From assembly GCA_033807775.1 (NCBI GenBank), contig CM066318.1, positions 86,280,879 through 86,344,878 of the forward strand: a stretch of 64,000 nt of DNA, given 5' to 3'. Shown one piece after another: positions 21,701-33,167 of the stretch (its first letter is position 1; each line of letters opens with the position of its first letter). Below the pieces are notes generated by a model that saw only the letters and a program-made list of their open reading frames with translations, was not told where the DNA came from and ran no database searches. Made by a program: the position numbers and the translations under genes. Origin of the DNA: Saussurea involucrata. Taxonomy: Eukaryota; Streptophyta; Magnoliopsida; Asterales; Asteraceae.

Positions 21701-24700
21701 TGATGACTTTATGGATGACGACGACTTTGTACAACGAGTACCCGTAACAAATTTGGGTAAGTATTTTAAGTTCTGGAAATCTGAAACAAAATGTGTTACT
21801 ATTTGTGTGCATTTCGAGAAAAGTTTTGTTTGTTTTCATGTAGCGGTGGCTGCCATAAAAGCAGCAAGTGCATCACCCAAAAAAAGGGGAAAAAGAGGAA
21901 AAGGGGAAGAAAATGGGTAGGAAGCCTTCTGGGGTTAAGGGAATTAGGACTCGAACGGCACCAGGAACTTTACATCAGACATGCTGTTTTCTAAATGAGG
22001 AACAAAAGGCAGTTGTTAGGGAAATGGGGTTTGAGTCGTTGCTGCAAATGACGGTTAATGGGATCCCATCAAAACTTGGTTATTACGTGGTCGACAATTT
22101 TGATCCAGAAAGTATGGAACTGGAGTTAGAGAAGGCATCAATCAGGATCAACGGGGAGACTGTTCACAAGATTTTAGGTCTAAAGTTGGGAGGAATCAAC
22201 CTAGACACGCAAGATGTGGACCCAAGAAGTTCTGACATGATAAGACGATGGGAGGCAACTTACAAGAAAGATAGGCCGAGACCGTTGGATGTGTCACACG
22301 CAATATTTGATTCACCTGACTCAGGAGAGATGTTCAGGTTAAACTTCCTGGTACTTTTTGTGAATTCCATGGCAGAATGCAGTCCATCTGGAAACTGCCA
22401 TAATCTTTTTTTTTTTAAGATTAGCAACACTGGTATGATACCGAGAATAAATTGGTGCCGTTACATCATAGAAAGTCTTCGCAGAAGCAAACGGAAGTGG
22501 AAGCGTGACACATACCACAGCTTCTACTCGGGGCCCCTCACATTCCTAACGGTATTATTTATTGATTTCATGATGTTTTCATCTTTTTTAATAAAAACGC
22601 AATAACTATATGCCTTCGGTACACAGCTGTTGTATGTCCATATGACGTCATGTCCATCTGTTGAAGTTGATCGGACTCTGCTACCGTTGCATACTTGGAC
22701 AATGTCGAAGCTTCGTGACAGGACGAAATACGGTTTCGCTAATGGGGGATTGCGTAAGGCCCAACTAGCAAGTCTTAAATCAAACAAAAAAACGGTTTCA
22801 AAAGGTAGAAAGAGGAATGCTCCGGTTAAACATGTGAATAAGGATACTTCAACGCACATATCTGCTCATACGAGTACCGATAATCAGGTACAATGTTAAC
22901 TGAAACTAAGTTTATTGTATTTCGTATTTATGATCGTATTTATATTTACTATACGGTTTTGTTTTGAAAAATACTAAACAGTCAACTGAAATGGAGACTG
23001 TAAAGACATATGAAAAGGAAGGTGAAGGAGTTGTTGTGAACGAGATGGTAATGACTAACTATTAACTAACTGATTGATCGTGTGTATATGGTTTTAGAAA
23101 ATAAATTTAACACAAATCGGTTATTTTAGGGTGATGCTCGAATCGCACAAACGAATGGAGTAGATAAAGATGTAACAGTTGTGGCGACAAAAACTGAGGA
23201 AAAGGTATTGTATCAGTTTGATTGATTATTATTTTCGTAACAAACATATTATGATCGTTTAACAAAAAAATCATAAGGACCTGCATTTTTAATTGGAAAA
23301 ACTAACATTTAACACTCTCTAACATAGGTTACAAAAGGGATTGAGATATCAGCACACAAAGAGGGTAACAATGAAAATGGTAAATCAAACAGAAAAGACA
23401 AGGTATGTTACTGTGAAAACATGGGTGTTTGGCAAATAGTCGTTTTTAATTAAAAAAACCCACACATGGGTATAAATTATATAAAAACATGTGTTTCACT
23501 ACAGGGAGCTGATGGTGTTTATATTGATGTGGCTGATGGGTTTGACATACCGAATGAGGATATCAGTCTAGCATTTGATGTGGTGCATGCAGTAAACGAG
23601 TCGGTCACAGGTGGCGAACCACTTGAAACAGGTGGTGGGTTTGTGGATGATGATGACGAAGGCGAAGGTTTTGAAGACGAATATGAACTAAGGAAGGTAT
23701 ATATGTATTTCATAGTTTTGTTAACGATGTTGTTCATATTAATTTTTGAATTTCATATATTCTATGTTGGCAGATATATGTATTTCATATGTTTTATGTT
23801 GACTAATCTACTTATTTCATAATTTGGATGTTTGTTATTATGCAAATGAAGCAACTCAAATTACTAATAAGTATCATCTTATGTGAAAACAGGAATATAT
23901 GGCGAAAATAGATGCACACTTGGATCACATATATTGCACTAAGCATGATGTCAGCAACTTGATAAAGGAGGCGATGGATTTGTTTCCGGAGGATGTGAAT
24001 TTCGACAACTACAAGGAACAATTCGATACGATTTTCAGAAATGATGCAAAGACAGATGACGAACGTGAGACGGAAAGCTATGAGGAGGAACAAGGAAAGA
24101 ATGATAGCTACGCGGGGGTTACACCAACAAAGCTGGAGTTTGAAGTTACACTGACACCGATTTCACAGATATGGTGCACTCAAACGTTCAATAAAATAGA
24201 CGAAGACATAGTTCACAGATCTGTGCGCGCGGGATCAAAAAATGCAGTTCCATCTTCGTTAAACTGTGATGCGTCAACTCCTGACTTGGAGAATAACAAG
24301 GTTGTTCAGTACATGGCGGAAGACAAAGGGGAAGAGATTATGGTAGGTGGTGACATGAAGCGTCGGGCAAGCCAACGGGAGACAAAACTTGGGGATCAGA
24401 TGAGGTCACCATACGTTAATCGCTCTGTCGATGTTCGTATGGCATTGACAAATGACGAAAAGAAAGCCCACGAATTTTGCTTGGCTGGATATGGTGGCAT
24501 GGAGTAAGTGCATTAAAATTATTAATTTTTTACCTTTAACAAAATTTGCATGAATTATTAATATTTATAAAATGTATGACGTTCTGGAAATGTAGTGACA
24601 TGATGTACTGGTCAAGTACGGATCAAAAAATAGTTCGTGCGGGAATGGAAAGCTTGGCTGCCAGTGAGCATATACTTACCAACGTCGTTGATGGGTGGGT

Positions 24701-25696
24701 AGACATTTTGAACTACGAGGAGAAATACAGAAGCGTCTATTCCCCGAGACGGTTCTTCTTCAAAACATCGGTTCTGGTGAGTATTTATAACAATTTTTGA
24801 ATCATTACCATTTATTGGTGTTTCGTATTCTAAAAAAGATAAAAAAACGTTTTCAGGAAGGTGGGGTCTTGTTGGGAAATATATACGACTATAATAAGCG
24901 ATATGAATGGTTCTTAAGGAACATCGCAGAGGCAACAAAACACCAAGTTGATAACGTCAACATGAAAAACGTCGATCTGGTATGAAAAAAAAAGTATTTT
25001 TGATAAATTGTTTGTTCCTGTTTTAATTGTGTTATTTTACATTACGTGACTAATAAAATAAATATGATCAGATCTTCTTTCCCATCATGCAAGATCGACA
25101 CTACTACTGTGTGGTGTTCAACCTAAAAGGTAACCTAATTGAAATAATAGACAACCAACAGCAGCCGTCTTTGGGAAGCGGTATAAGTGAGAAGTGCGAA
25201 AGTGATGTCAACATTTTGGTAAGTATATTTTTTCCATAACACATAATCAATCTTGATTTAACCGCGCCGATGAATAATGTACAAGTATATTTGTCATGTA
25301 AAGCAAATAATGATGGCGACACACATGAAAGATACACGTCATCCAGCTTCTAAAGTTATACAGAACTTCCCAAAAGTTAGACTTGTCACAAGTTGGCAGA
25401 CAAGAAGCAATTACGTGGATTGCGGTGTTTTCGTGATGAGGCATATGGAATGCTACATGGGTGGAGGGAGCAGATGTTTAGTCACACATCTTGAAAGGGA
25501 GGGACCAGCACAAGCAAGGCAACTGGAGGGACTACAGAAAAAATACACAGCAAAAATACTCTTGAGCGACTGGAACATTAGGCGGGATTACGTGCAATCG
25601 GAGATAGCACGGCTCTACGGTATGGACAGGCGATCACAATTGCAGATCCTTGATTGTGCGAAATCTACTCGGTTAGATCGACTTGATAAGTATTGA
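18707..25696 (+). CDS. ULP1-like cysteine protease gene of the MULE, 17 exons, one frameshift
   Basis: Exons: 18707-18743, 20901-20981, 21081-21155, 21303-21389, 21524-21595, 21679-21756, 21844-22551, 22627-22887, 22982-23047, 23130-23204, 23328-23402, 23505-23696, 23893-24503, 24596-24776, 24857-24979, 25072-25218, 25286-25696. All have GT-AG borders and matching phases. The product is about 1,090 residues. Exons 2-6 encode a basic region (GKGKKRKRSK). Exons 7-8 encode a plant ULP-associated domain (DUF1985-like, ILGLKLGG). Exons 9-13 encode acidic linkers. Exons 14-17 encode the protease, with catalytic His in DRHYYCVVF, Asp in EIIDN and Cys in NYVDCGVFV. ULP1 enzymes remove SUMO; the role in transposition is unknown. 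One extra base in a purine run at about 21883-21915 breaks the frame, by real mutation or sequencing error. The start exon is inferred from splice phase. Confidence 0.8.
18999..20194. repeat. 572-bp near-identical duplication in intron 1 of the ULP1 gene
   Basis: 18999-19570 recurs at 19623-20194 (offset 624) with only a few differences. Both copies are full of TGTGAAAACATGTGTAC and TGTAGTTGTGAAAC motifs. The 52-bp spacer is itself built from the same motifs, which fits slippage or unequal exchange. Confidence 0.9.
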
Positions 25697-26551
25697 TGCA
25701 CATTGGCTGTTTACTTTGGACAACCTATTGAAAAAATTGATGGATGTTTGTTTAGTTTGGATAATTGTTGGTGTTTTGGTTTTTGATTACTTTGGATATT
25801 TGTTGGTGTTTTGGATGTTAGTTGGATATTTGTTGGTGTATTGGTATTTGAATGGTTTATATTATATATCAACTATTTCATTTTTCGTAACTATAGTTTT
25901 TACAACTATGTGGTTGTCTGATGTCTCTGTGTTTAATTGTTTTCATATTAATTGTTATGTTATGAAAAAATATTATATGTTATGAAAAATATTAATTGTT
26001 TAAGGGTTTTTTTGCTGTTTTCTGATTATTAACACTTGAAAATGTCTGGATTTTCACATTTGGTGTTTTGTGTTAGTTAGACTTTTTATCTATGACGCGC
26101 ACATTCTTTTTATGAGTATATTTTGTTTACATTCATGTTTCATATCATTAAAAAGAATCTACTGTCATTACACACACATTAACGATTAGATGCTCCACTT
26201 AAAAACACTTAATAAACACAACACACAAAACATGAGACACATAAAATGATACGAAACAAATATGTAGCATACTAGAACTGGAGATATAAGACACTACAAC
26301 ATTTGCGAATTCATACAAAAACAATTTGGATAATTAGCTTTTGAAAAAACTCTATGAATAACAGTAAATACAAAAACACACAACACACATCACGATATGA
26401 AATGTCATAGCATTAAGTAATAAAAACTATGGAACAATAATAAAGAAATTATGTTCAATAGACATACTAAAATCAGTTTGCATCACCAATAGCCAAAACC
26501 AACAAGAAAATAGTATAAATATGAAAATCTTGTGAAAAAAAGCAGCATCCC
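25697..26551. other. Convergent intergenic spacer of the MULE
   Basis: 855 AT-rich bases between the stop of the protease gene and the stop of the transposase gene. It should hold both 3' UTRs. No open frame of interest. Confidence 0.6.
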
Positions 26552-29500
26552 CTATCGATTGTTTTTTCGCGTTGGACAATTCCTTAAATCATGTTCGGCC
26601 AGACTATTACACCCCCTACACATACGTTTCTGCTTCTTGGACTTCTTGACCGCTTTCTCCAGCGCACCTACCAATCGTTTTCCGGTACCGCAACCTTTGT
26701 TTCGTATCCCAGCTGGTGGTAACACCTTAACCTCCTTAGGAACGTCTACACCATAGCATTCCCTAAGCGCTTCGGCTCTATCCGCGGACGCAGATGGAAT
26801 TATATCATCGAATTGGAACTCAAGTTTCATATTATCCATCATTTCCGTTAGCACATTCATCTTGCTTTTATCGTTTCTAATTCGGCTAACCAACAAATCA
26901 AGCCTCGAATACAAACCGTTGATCAAACGCTCCTTCTCTACGTCAACCTCACCATACCGTGCACGGGCAGCCTGAACTTCAACAGGGACCAAAGACCGGG
27001 TCCATCGACGAGATATGAGAATATCAGGTATTTCAATAAAGTCATAGTTAAGCAGAATCTTGAACATGTGGCGACACGGGGTACCATTACGGGGAAAAAA
27101 ATTGCATTCGCATTCCATCATGTCCGTCAAAGTGTTGTGTGAAACCTGTGAAACACGATAAAGAATTGATTATACTTATAAAAATATCATACGAAATTGG
27201 TGTTCAGTATTTAATGTAGGTCGACTACATTGTGAAAACGAAAAATACAATTAAACATACCTGATACGAATACTTGGTAATACCCTTTATATTTTTGTAT
27301 AACACCTTGTACTTTCTGATATCACCATCTTCTCCAAGATACACGACACCGCAATGATACGCGGCTTTCTTAATCTCTTTTTGAACCTCTTTAAAAACAG
27401 TACGTGTATATATCTCCGAAGTATGCCTCTCAATCACCAACGGGGTAGCACATCGAGGGAAAGTGTTTCTTGTGATGAACTCGAGGATGCGATGCTTGTT
27501 CCTTTGCTTTTCGATAGCACCGTCAAATGCATGTATAAACTTGACCAGGTCATTGCGGTAATATGCATATATGCGGAAAAAGGCGTGCGCACTCTCAGAT
27601 CGTGACGTTGTCCTCATCAACCCGGACATGGGGACGTCCCTATAATACGCAGATATCCATGATTGCCTAATTCGGAACATCTCTGATAGCCAATCGTTTC
27701 CATGGAGTTCATAATCGTCAATTATACTACACCACTCCGACTCAAATTCATTCGGACTCATATGACTATTCCATACCATCTTATTGAATCTTCTTTTGAA
27801 TGATATGTTTGAATCAAGATCAGAGGTTATCTACAACAAAATAAGTATACTTTAAAAGGATATAATGGCTACGACTATTATATTACTGATACTATAAGAA
27901 ACAGAACAGACCTTGCCGGGAAGTTTCTTCATAATGTGCCACATGCACAAACGATGTTTCGATTCTGTGAACACAGCAGGAACTGCTTGTTTCATAGCCG
28001 CGCATTGATCGGTTATAACAAACGTAGGTTGCTTCTCATGCGCTTTCAAAAATGCAGACAATACCCACTTGAAATTTTCTACGTTCTCGTGGCTTATCAA
28101 TGCAGATCCAACAACAACTGACCTCTTATGGTTGTCGATAGCTATGAACGGAACAAAATTCATAGCATGTCTGTGCAAAATAAAAAGTTTCAACAGTTAG
28201 TACATTTACCATGAAAATTAATCACACAAGAAAAAAGGGAACCTTGTCTGTCGTACATATCGTTTCGTACGGTATGTTGCATCAAATGATATAGTGTCGC
28301 CAAACTCTTTGTAATTTAGTCTAGCGATCTCATCAGCCCAAAAAACAGCCTGCAACTCCCCATCATTAACCAATATATCGAAGAAATAATCAGAAATAAC
28401 CGTTCTACGTTTACACATCAAATCAACCAACATTTGCGCGTCTTTCTTCCCGACAAATGTGCCCATGGCAGTCCTCGCGTTCTGGTAGTCAACTTGAGTC
28501 TGACTAACATGTTCGTAACCACCTTTAAGAGCCGCCTGAATATTATAAGACTTTGCACCCCCAACACACGATGATGACCCATTATACACATTCCTGAAAT
28601 CCGTGTATTGCAGTCGTCGTTTGGAACGTAACATCCGCTTGTCAACAGAGTTGTATAGAGCATGGTTGTGCCTTTCTTCAAACTTATAAACAACATATGT
28701 ACCAGTTTCCTTCCTAAGACGAAACTTAATACATGCTCTACAATTAGTGCGTTTCACGTTTGAATTCCTAGTCATTCTCTCAACGTCTTTCCTAACCGGA
28801 ATCCCTTGCTTACTACATAGTAGGTAACGTGTTTGCACTTGATCAAACTTGTTTTTTTTCTTATTCGATTGTCGAACATCAAAGCCGGCTTCTTCGGCAT
28901 ATTTCATATATGCCATGTCGGCAAGATCAATAGACCTAAATTCATATCCAAGTCCTATCTTTAAAGTTTCATCGACAAGTACTGGTATCCAATATTTCGT
29001 ACCAGCGGGTGAAACAAAGGTCTCGTGGTGTACTACAACAAACATATTAACACCAAATTAAAAATAACAAAAAGAATTAATAAGGGATACTCATACCACC
29101 AATTTATATAAAAAGGGAAGCAACAATGTTTATCCTGTTTTTCATATGATACAGGAAACGGCCTATTTCATATAACATAGTCCATCGGGTTTTCGCATAT
29201 AAAATGTGTTATGATTTCAAATTATAATACGTTGTTTCAATCGAACGTATGTTCATACTAGAATTTCATAGCAAATTATAATACAAATTCCCAACTATCA
29301 TACAAAAGAATTCCTAAAATTTCAGACCCTATAATACTATGAAATATAATATGAACAGCACCTTATTGCCTGCATAATATACATATGAAAAAAATAAAAT
29401 CGGAGCAAAACAAATTTCGTACAAACTTCTAAACAAGCAATGTTAGAATATCACGAGAACAATTCGTTCGTTTGTGACCTGTTTGTTAATACATTTTACA

Positions 29501-30094
29501 ATTTATTTCACCATTTTTTAATTGATATTGTGACAACGGTTTCACCATTTTTTTATGAAAACCGTGTGTAGTTTTGACACTTATGTATATGTGGATTTGG
29601 ATAAATTAATCCTGTGAAAACATTTGTTAATGTTAAGCCTGTGAAACATGTGTATATATATAGATTTGTAAACGTGTGTTAAACAGTTTAATACTATGAA
29701 CTATAAAATGAACAGCACCTTATGGACCGCATAATATACATATGAAAAAAATAAAATAGGAGTAAATCGGAACAAAACATATTTCGTACAAACTTCTAAA
29801 CAAGCAATATTAGAATATCACGAGAGCAATTCGTTCGTTTGTGGCCTGTTTGTTAATACATTTTACAAATTTCATAAAAAAATGGTGAAATTTCATATAA
29901 AACTTACCTTTCTTTATTGGTGTGACGTCCATTGCATCATCAAAAACCTCGAGTAAATCTTCCTCACGTTCTTCGTCCTCGCAATCTTCATCTGAAGGAA
30001 GCGCGATAAAAAAGTCAGTAAAGTCGTTGTCGACCTCCATTGGATCATGCAGTGTTCGTTCTTCGTCATTTTCATCTTCGTTGTTATACGACAT
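26552..30094 (-). CDS. FAR1/MULE transposase, 5 exons, 799 aa, intact
   Basis: Exons in transcript order: 30094-29908, 29032-28243, 28170-27912, 27830-27261, 27145-26552. They total 2,400 bases with GT-AG borders and consistent phases, giving 799 codons plus stop. Exon 1 is acidic. Exon 2 holds a FAR1-type zinc DNA-binding domain (CRACIKFR, HNHAL). The transposase core follows with D near residue 312 (SFDATYR), D near 380 (VITDQ), CMWH, and E near 491 (SRSESAHAFF). A SWIM zinc finger lies near 612-630 (CECNFFPRNGTPCRHMF), and the basic C-terminus ends in a knuckle (CRGCNSLAEHDLRNC). The enzyme should bind the element ends and cut and rejoin DNA. An alternative start eight codons upstream (30118) is possible. 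No break was found. Confidence 0.88.
29331..29875. repeat. Tandem ~360-bp duplication in transposase intron 1
   Basis: 29331-29527 recurs at about 29690-29875, including the shared block TCGTACAAACTTCTAAACAA. The stretch between them (about 29590-29686) is a direct-orientation match to the repeat at 19186-19270 and 19810-19894 in the ULP1 gene's intron 1. Confidence 0.8.
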
Positions 30095-30411
30095 AACTAC
30101 AATCAATCGATCTACCACAAACTACAGATTTCCTATTGTATTCTTGATAGAACACGATTATGAATTTTCATAGAATTATGGCCTTTGATTGCTAATCTTG
30201 ATTAATCTATATAACACGGTTATGAATTTTAATTGTATTATGGAAGGAATTAAGGATGAAGATGATCATGAACAAATCAGAAATAACCGAAACAAATAAA
30301 AAATTGATTAACATCAATCATTTCCTTAAATAATGGGTTAATTTAATTAATAGATAACTACCGAAAATAAACTGATATATGAAAATGACAGAATTGCCCT
30401 TTTAAGTAGAT

Positions 30412-30486
30412 TAATCAAGATTATCAATCAAAGGCTAGGATTAGTTTACATAGTTTACACCATTTTAATGGTTTACAATTTATTAC

Positions 30487-30489
<3 letters not shown>
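30412..30489 (-). repeat. Right terminal inverted repeat of the ULP1 MULE
   Basis: Inverted counterpart of 18186-18274, ending CCCC against a TA repeat. Confidence 0.75.

Positions 30490-30524
<35 letters not shown>
30490..30524. repeat. TA microsatellite at the MULE right edge
   Basis: About 17 TA units. A shorter TA run lies at the left edge (18172-18185), consistent with insertion into a TA repeat. Confidence 0.85.
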
Positions 30525-30530
<6 letters not shown>

Positions 30531-30534
30531 AGGA

Positions 30535-31692
30535 AACAACAACAACAAAGGAATAAAATAATATTCACATAGAAAAACCCTAGGGTTTTCAGCAGGCAGC
30601 GGCGCAACTCATTGGAGTTTCAGCAGGCAGCGGCGCAGCTCCGACGTCTTCTCCGACGACTTGTCTACGGCCTCTCATCGATCAACCAGTTAGCATCTTG
30701 GATCTATTCTTTTGGTTAGACCTATTTCATCAGAAAGGGTTCGCCGCTGCCGCTGACTGCTGCTACGCTGCCGCCGTCGGCTGCCGCTGCCTAAGGTCGC
30801 CGCTGCGCTCCGCTGCTGCCGACTAACGCCGCTGCAACCTGCTGCCGCCGCTGCTGCCTGCTGCCGTTGTGACTCTCTCTCCTTGTCTCTCTCAGATCTC
30901 AAAATTAAACCCACCTTCAGTGAGTTCTCCGTCATCAACGTGCTTCGGTTTATAGAAGTTTCAACTTCTAAATCCCTCTGTGGCTCTTATATCTGAGAAG
31001 AAGTCGTTCGGCTACACTCCGACGACCATAACTACGTTTATCGGTGATACAATGGAAGATCTCCCGACCATCGCCACCAAACTCCGCGACTTTTACGACG
31101 AAGCCTATGGTGAAATTGTCAAAGCTTCTGGAGAGTACTTGGTAACGTTAAGGGTAGCAAAAATGTGGAAATACCGAAAACGTTGGAAATTCCGATACCC
31201 CTACAACCAAAGTAAGAAAAATAATTTCATTTCGGTTACTTGGCATGATCAGCAGATAGAAAAAATCAAGAAAGTAAAGTGGACCATACCCACTTTCAAA
31301 AAGAAGGAAATCGTCAAAGAAAGGTGGCACCTTCCCACTATTTCTCCTTACCTTCAGGCTGTGATTTTGCAAAAAAGAAGAGGAATCAATTCATTGATCG
31401 CCTCCAGTTGGAACTGCAGGGTTGCCTTGCCTTTCCTCGGGAAGTTCAGGTTCGTCGGGAGATTATCTCGATCCATGCGGTGGATAGACAAGCTAACGAA
31501 GCGGCTCACTTGACTACGAGACACTTTCGTTTTTTATCTTGTCTAAAATGTTACGGTGTTTTTCTGCCTTTCATTTCGCTTTGTATTAATGTTTTCTGTA
31601 ACGGTTTAAAGTTTAATGATAGGTTTGTTCCCCTGATCGGGTGATGGCTTGGCCGAAGCACGATCGTGATGCAATCATTTCTTTTCAAAAAA
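30535..31692 (+). mobile_element. Internally deleted LINE retrotransposon copy
   Basis: The block ends in a poly-A tail and is flanked by AAAAGAAGGA (30525-30534 and 31693-31702), a likely target duplication. The 5' part is GC-rich with CTGCCGCCG repeats and a frame starting at about 31050 (MEDLPTIATKL), resembling a LINE 5' UTR and ORF1 start. The 3' part (about 31370-31520) resembles the end of a LINE RNase H region (DRQANEAAHL). The middle, with endonuclease and reverse transcriptase, is missing. The assignment rests on layout and short motifs. Confidence 0.5.
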
Positions 31693-31887
31693 AAAAGAAG
31701 GATGACGTGAGAATGACATATTTAAACTAATATGCATGTTTTTTATTAATTTTTATGATCTATTTAAATTGTATCAATACATAATTAAATAATTATATTT
31801 GCTTGATATATTTAGAGTTTTACGAGCAAGTTCCAACATTACTTACAAAGAAATTACAAGATTCGTTTAAACAAACTTGGTAATTTG

Positions 31888-32250
31888 GAGCATCTCCAAC
31901 AACGACTCTAAAATTTCTTTAAAATAGAGAATGAAAAATGAAAATCTTTAAAAATGAATTCTTTCAACTCCAACAACTTCTCTATTTTAGATAACCAATC
32001 ATTATTTATATTATTAAAATATTCAATATAATTCCCTCCCATCTTTAAAATAATATTTCCTTTTCATTTTTTTGAAAGAGAATCATTAAAATAATATTTT
32101 TCTCTCATCTTTTTGGTGGAAAATCATTAAAATAATATTTCGCTATCATCTTTTTGGAGATATAAATAATTCTTTATATTGGTAGTTTTTCCCATGTTTC
32201 TCTATTTTAGAGAATGGGATAGAAATTCCGACTTAGTTGAAGTTTGATCG
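31888..32250. mobile_element. MITE copy 1 (PIF/Harbinger-like ends)
   Basis: Starts GAGCATCTCCAACA and shares long stretches with the copy at 41192-41554, such as TTATATTATTAAAATATTCA and CTCTATTTTAGAGAATG. Its right end is decayed and the exact boundary is uncertain. Confidence 0.65.
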
Positions 32251-33162
32251 TAAACTACCCTTAATGAATAATCTTTATAATTTTAAAATTTTATAATTAA
32301 ATCAGTAACTTTATAATGTGTTATTCCTAAACTACCCTTAATGAATAATCTTCCAGATCAGCCCCCTCCCTTTCTTCTTCGTCGGACCCATCTTCCCCAA
32401 ACCCTCTTCCCTAAATCTGCTCCCTCCCCCTTCTCCAGCTCAACCCCCTCCCTTTCTTCTTCGTCGGACACCTCTTCCCCCTTCTCTTCTTCTTCGTTGG
32501 ACTATGGTTCTGCCTCCTCCCTTTTCTTCGTCAGACAGTGGTGGTGGTCGAATCGAACGGTGGTGGTCGGAGCATGATGATCCGCCATGAAAGTTGCTTC
32601 TGCTAGGGATAGGACAATATGGTCATTTAGTTGTTAAGAGAATAAAAGGTCATTTTGCAAAATAAATGTTTCTGGAAGGTTATATACCTAAATCACTCAT
32701 AATTTCATACATGATTACTAACCCAAGTTTAAACATACCAAACAAACAAAAATTCCACAAGAACTTAAATTTAAATCGATAAATATGCATATTGATGAAC
32801 ATAAAATAAATGGATCACCAAAATCAAAATATAAATACAAAATTTGAAGTTGTCTGCCCAAAACCTGGAAGTTGTCCTCCCAAACCGTCGCCCCTCCCTC
32901 TTCTTGAACCCCCATATCTCCAGCGAACCCCTCTTTTCCCTACCCTTTCTCTGGCCAAATCTCACCCTTAACCAACACTTTTCGTCTGCAAACCAGAACC
33001 CTATCAGAAGCAGAAGCAGAAGCATTTACAAGAATTGAAGGAGTGAAAGCCTATACATTCATTGCAAATGTGGAACTCAAAGTTGAAAACCAAAAGCTTC
33101 ACCAAGAAGCGTTAATAGCTAATACCCACTATTCAGGTGTCTTGAAGACGATTTACTTTGGG
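32251..33162. other. Spacer without a recognised gene
   Basis: TAAACTACCCTTAATGAATA occurs twice (about 32262 and 32331). A pyrimidine-rich part follows with CCCTCCCTTTCTTCTTCGTC in two copies (about 32362 and 32445). Short frames here are low complexity. Confidence 0.5.
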
Positions 33163-33167
33163 TTTAT

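Larger units (their letters stand above)
18186..30489. mobile_element. 12.3-kb Mutator-like element with ULP1 protease and transposase genes
   Basis: Related inverted termini lie at 18186-18274 and 30412-30489; both read inward with the shared block ATGGTGTAAACTATG or TTGGTGTAAACTATG. Inside are two convergent spliced genes: a ULP1-like protease gene (plus) and a FAR1/MULE transposase (minus). This combination defines the Kaonashi/KI-MULE type known from Arabidopsis and rice. Insertion was into a TA repeat, so the 9-bp target duplication cannot be fixed. The transposase frame is open throughout and the only break found is one frameshift in the protease gene, so the element may be recent. Confidence 0.85.

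Noticed and set aside
30690..30938. Minus-strand Ser/Arg/Ala-rich 82-codon frame
   Set aside because: Produced by CTGCCGCCG-type repeats in the LINE-like 5' region; no support for coding on that strand.
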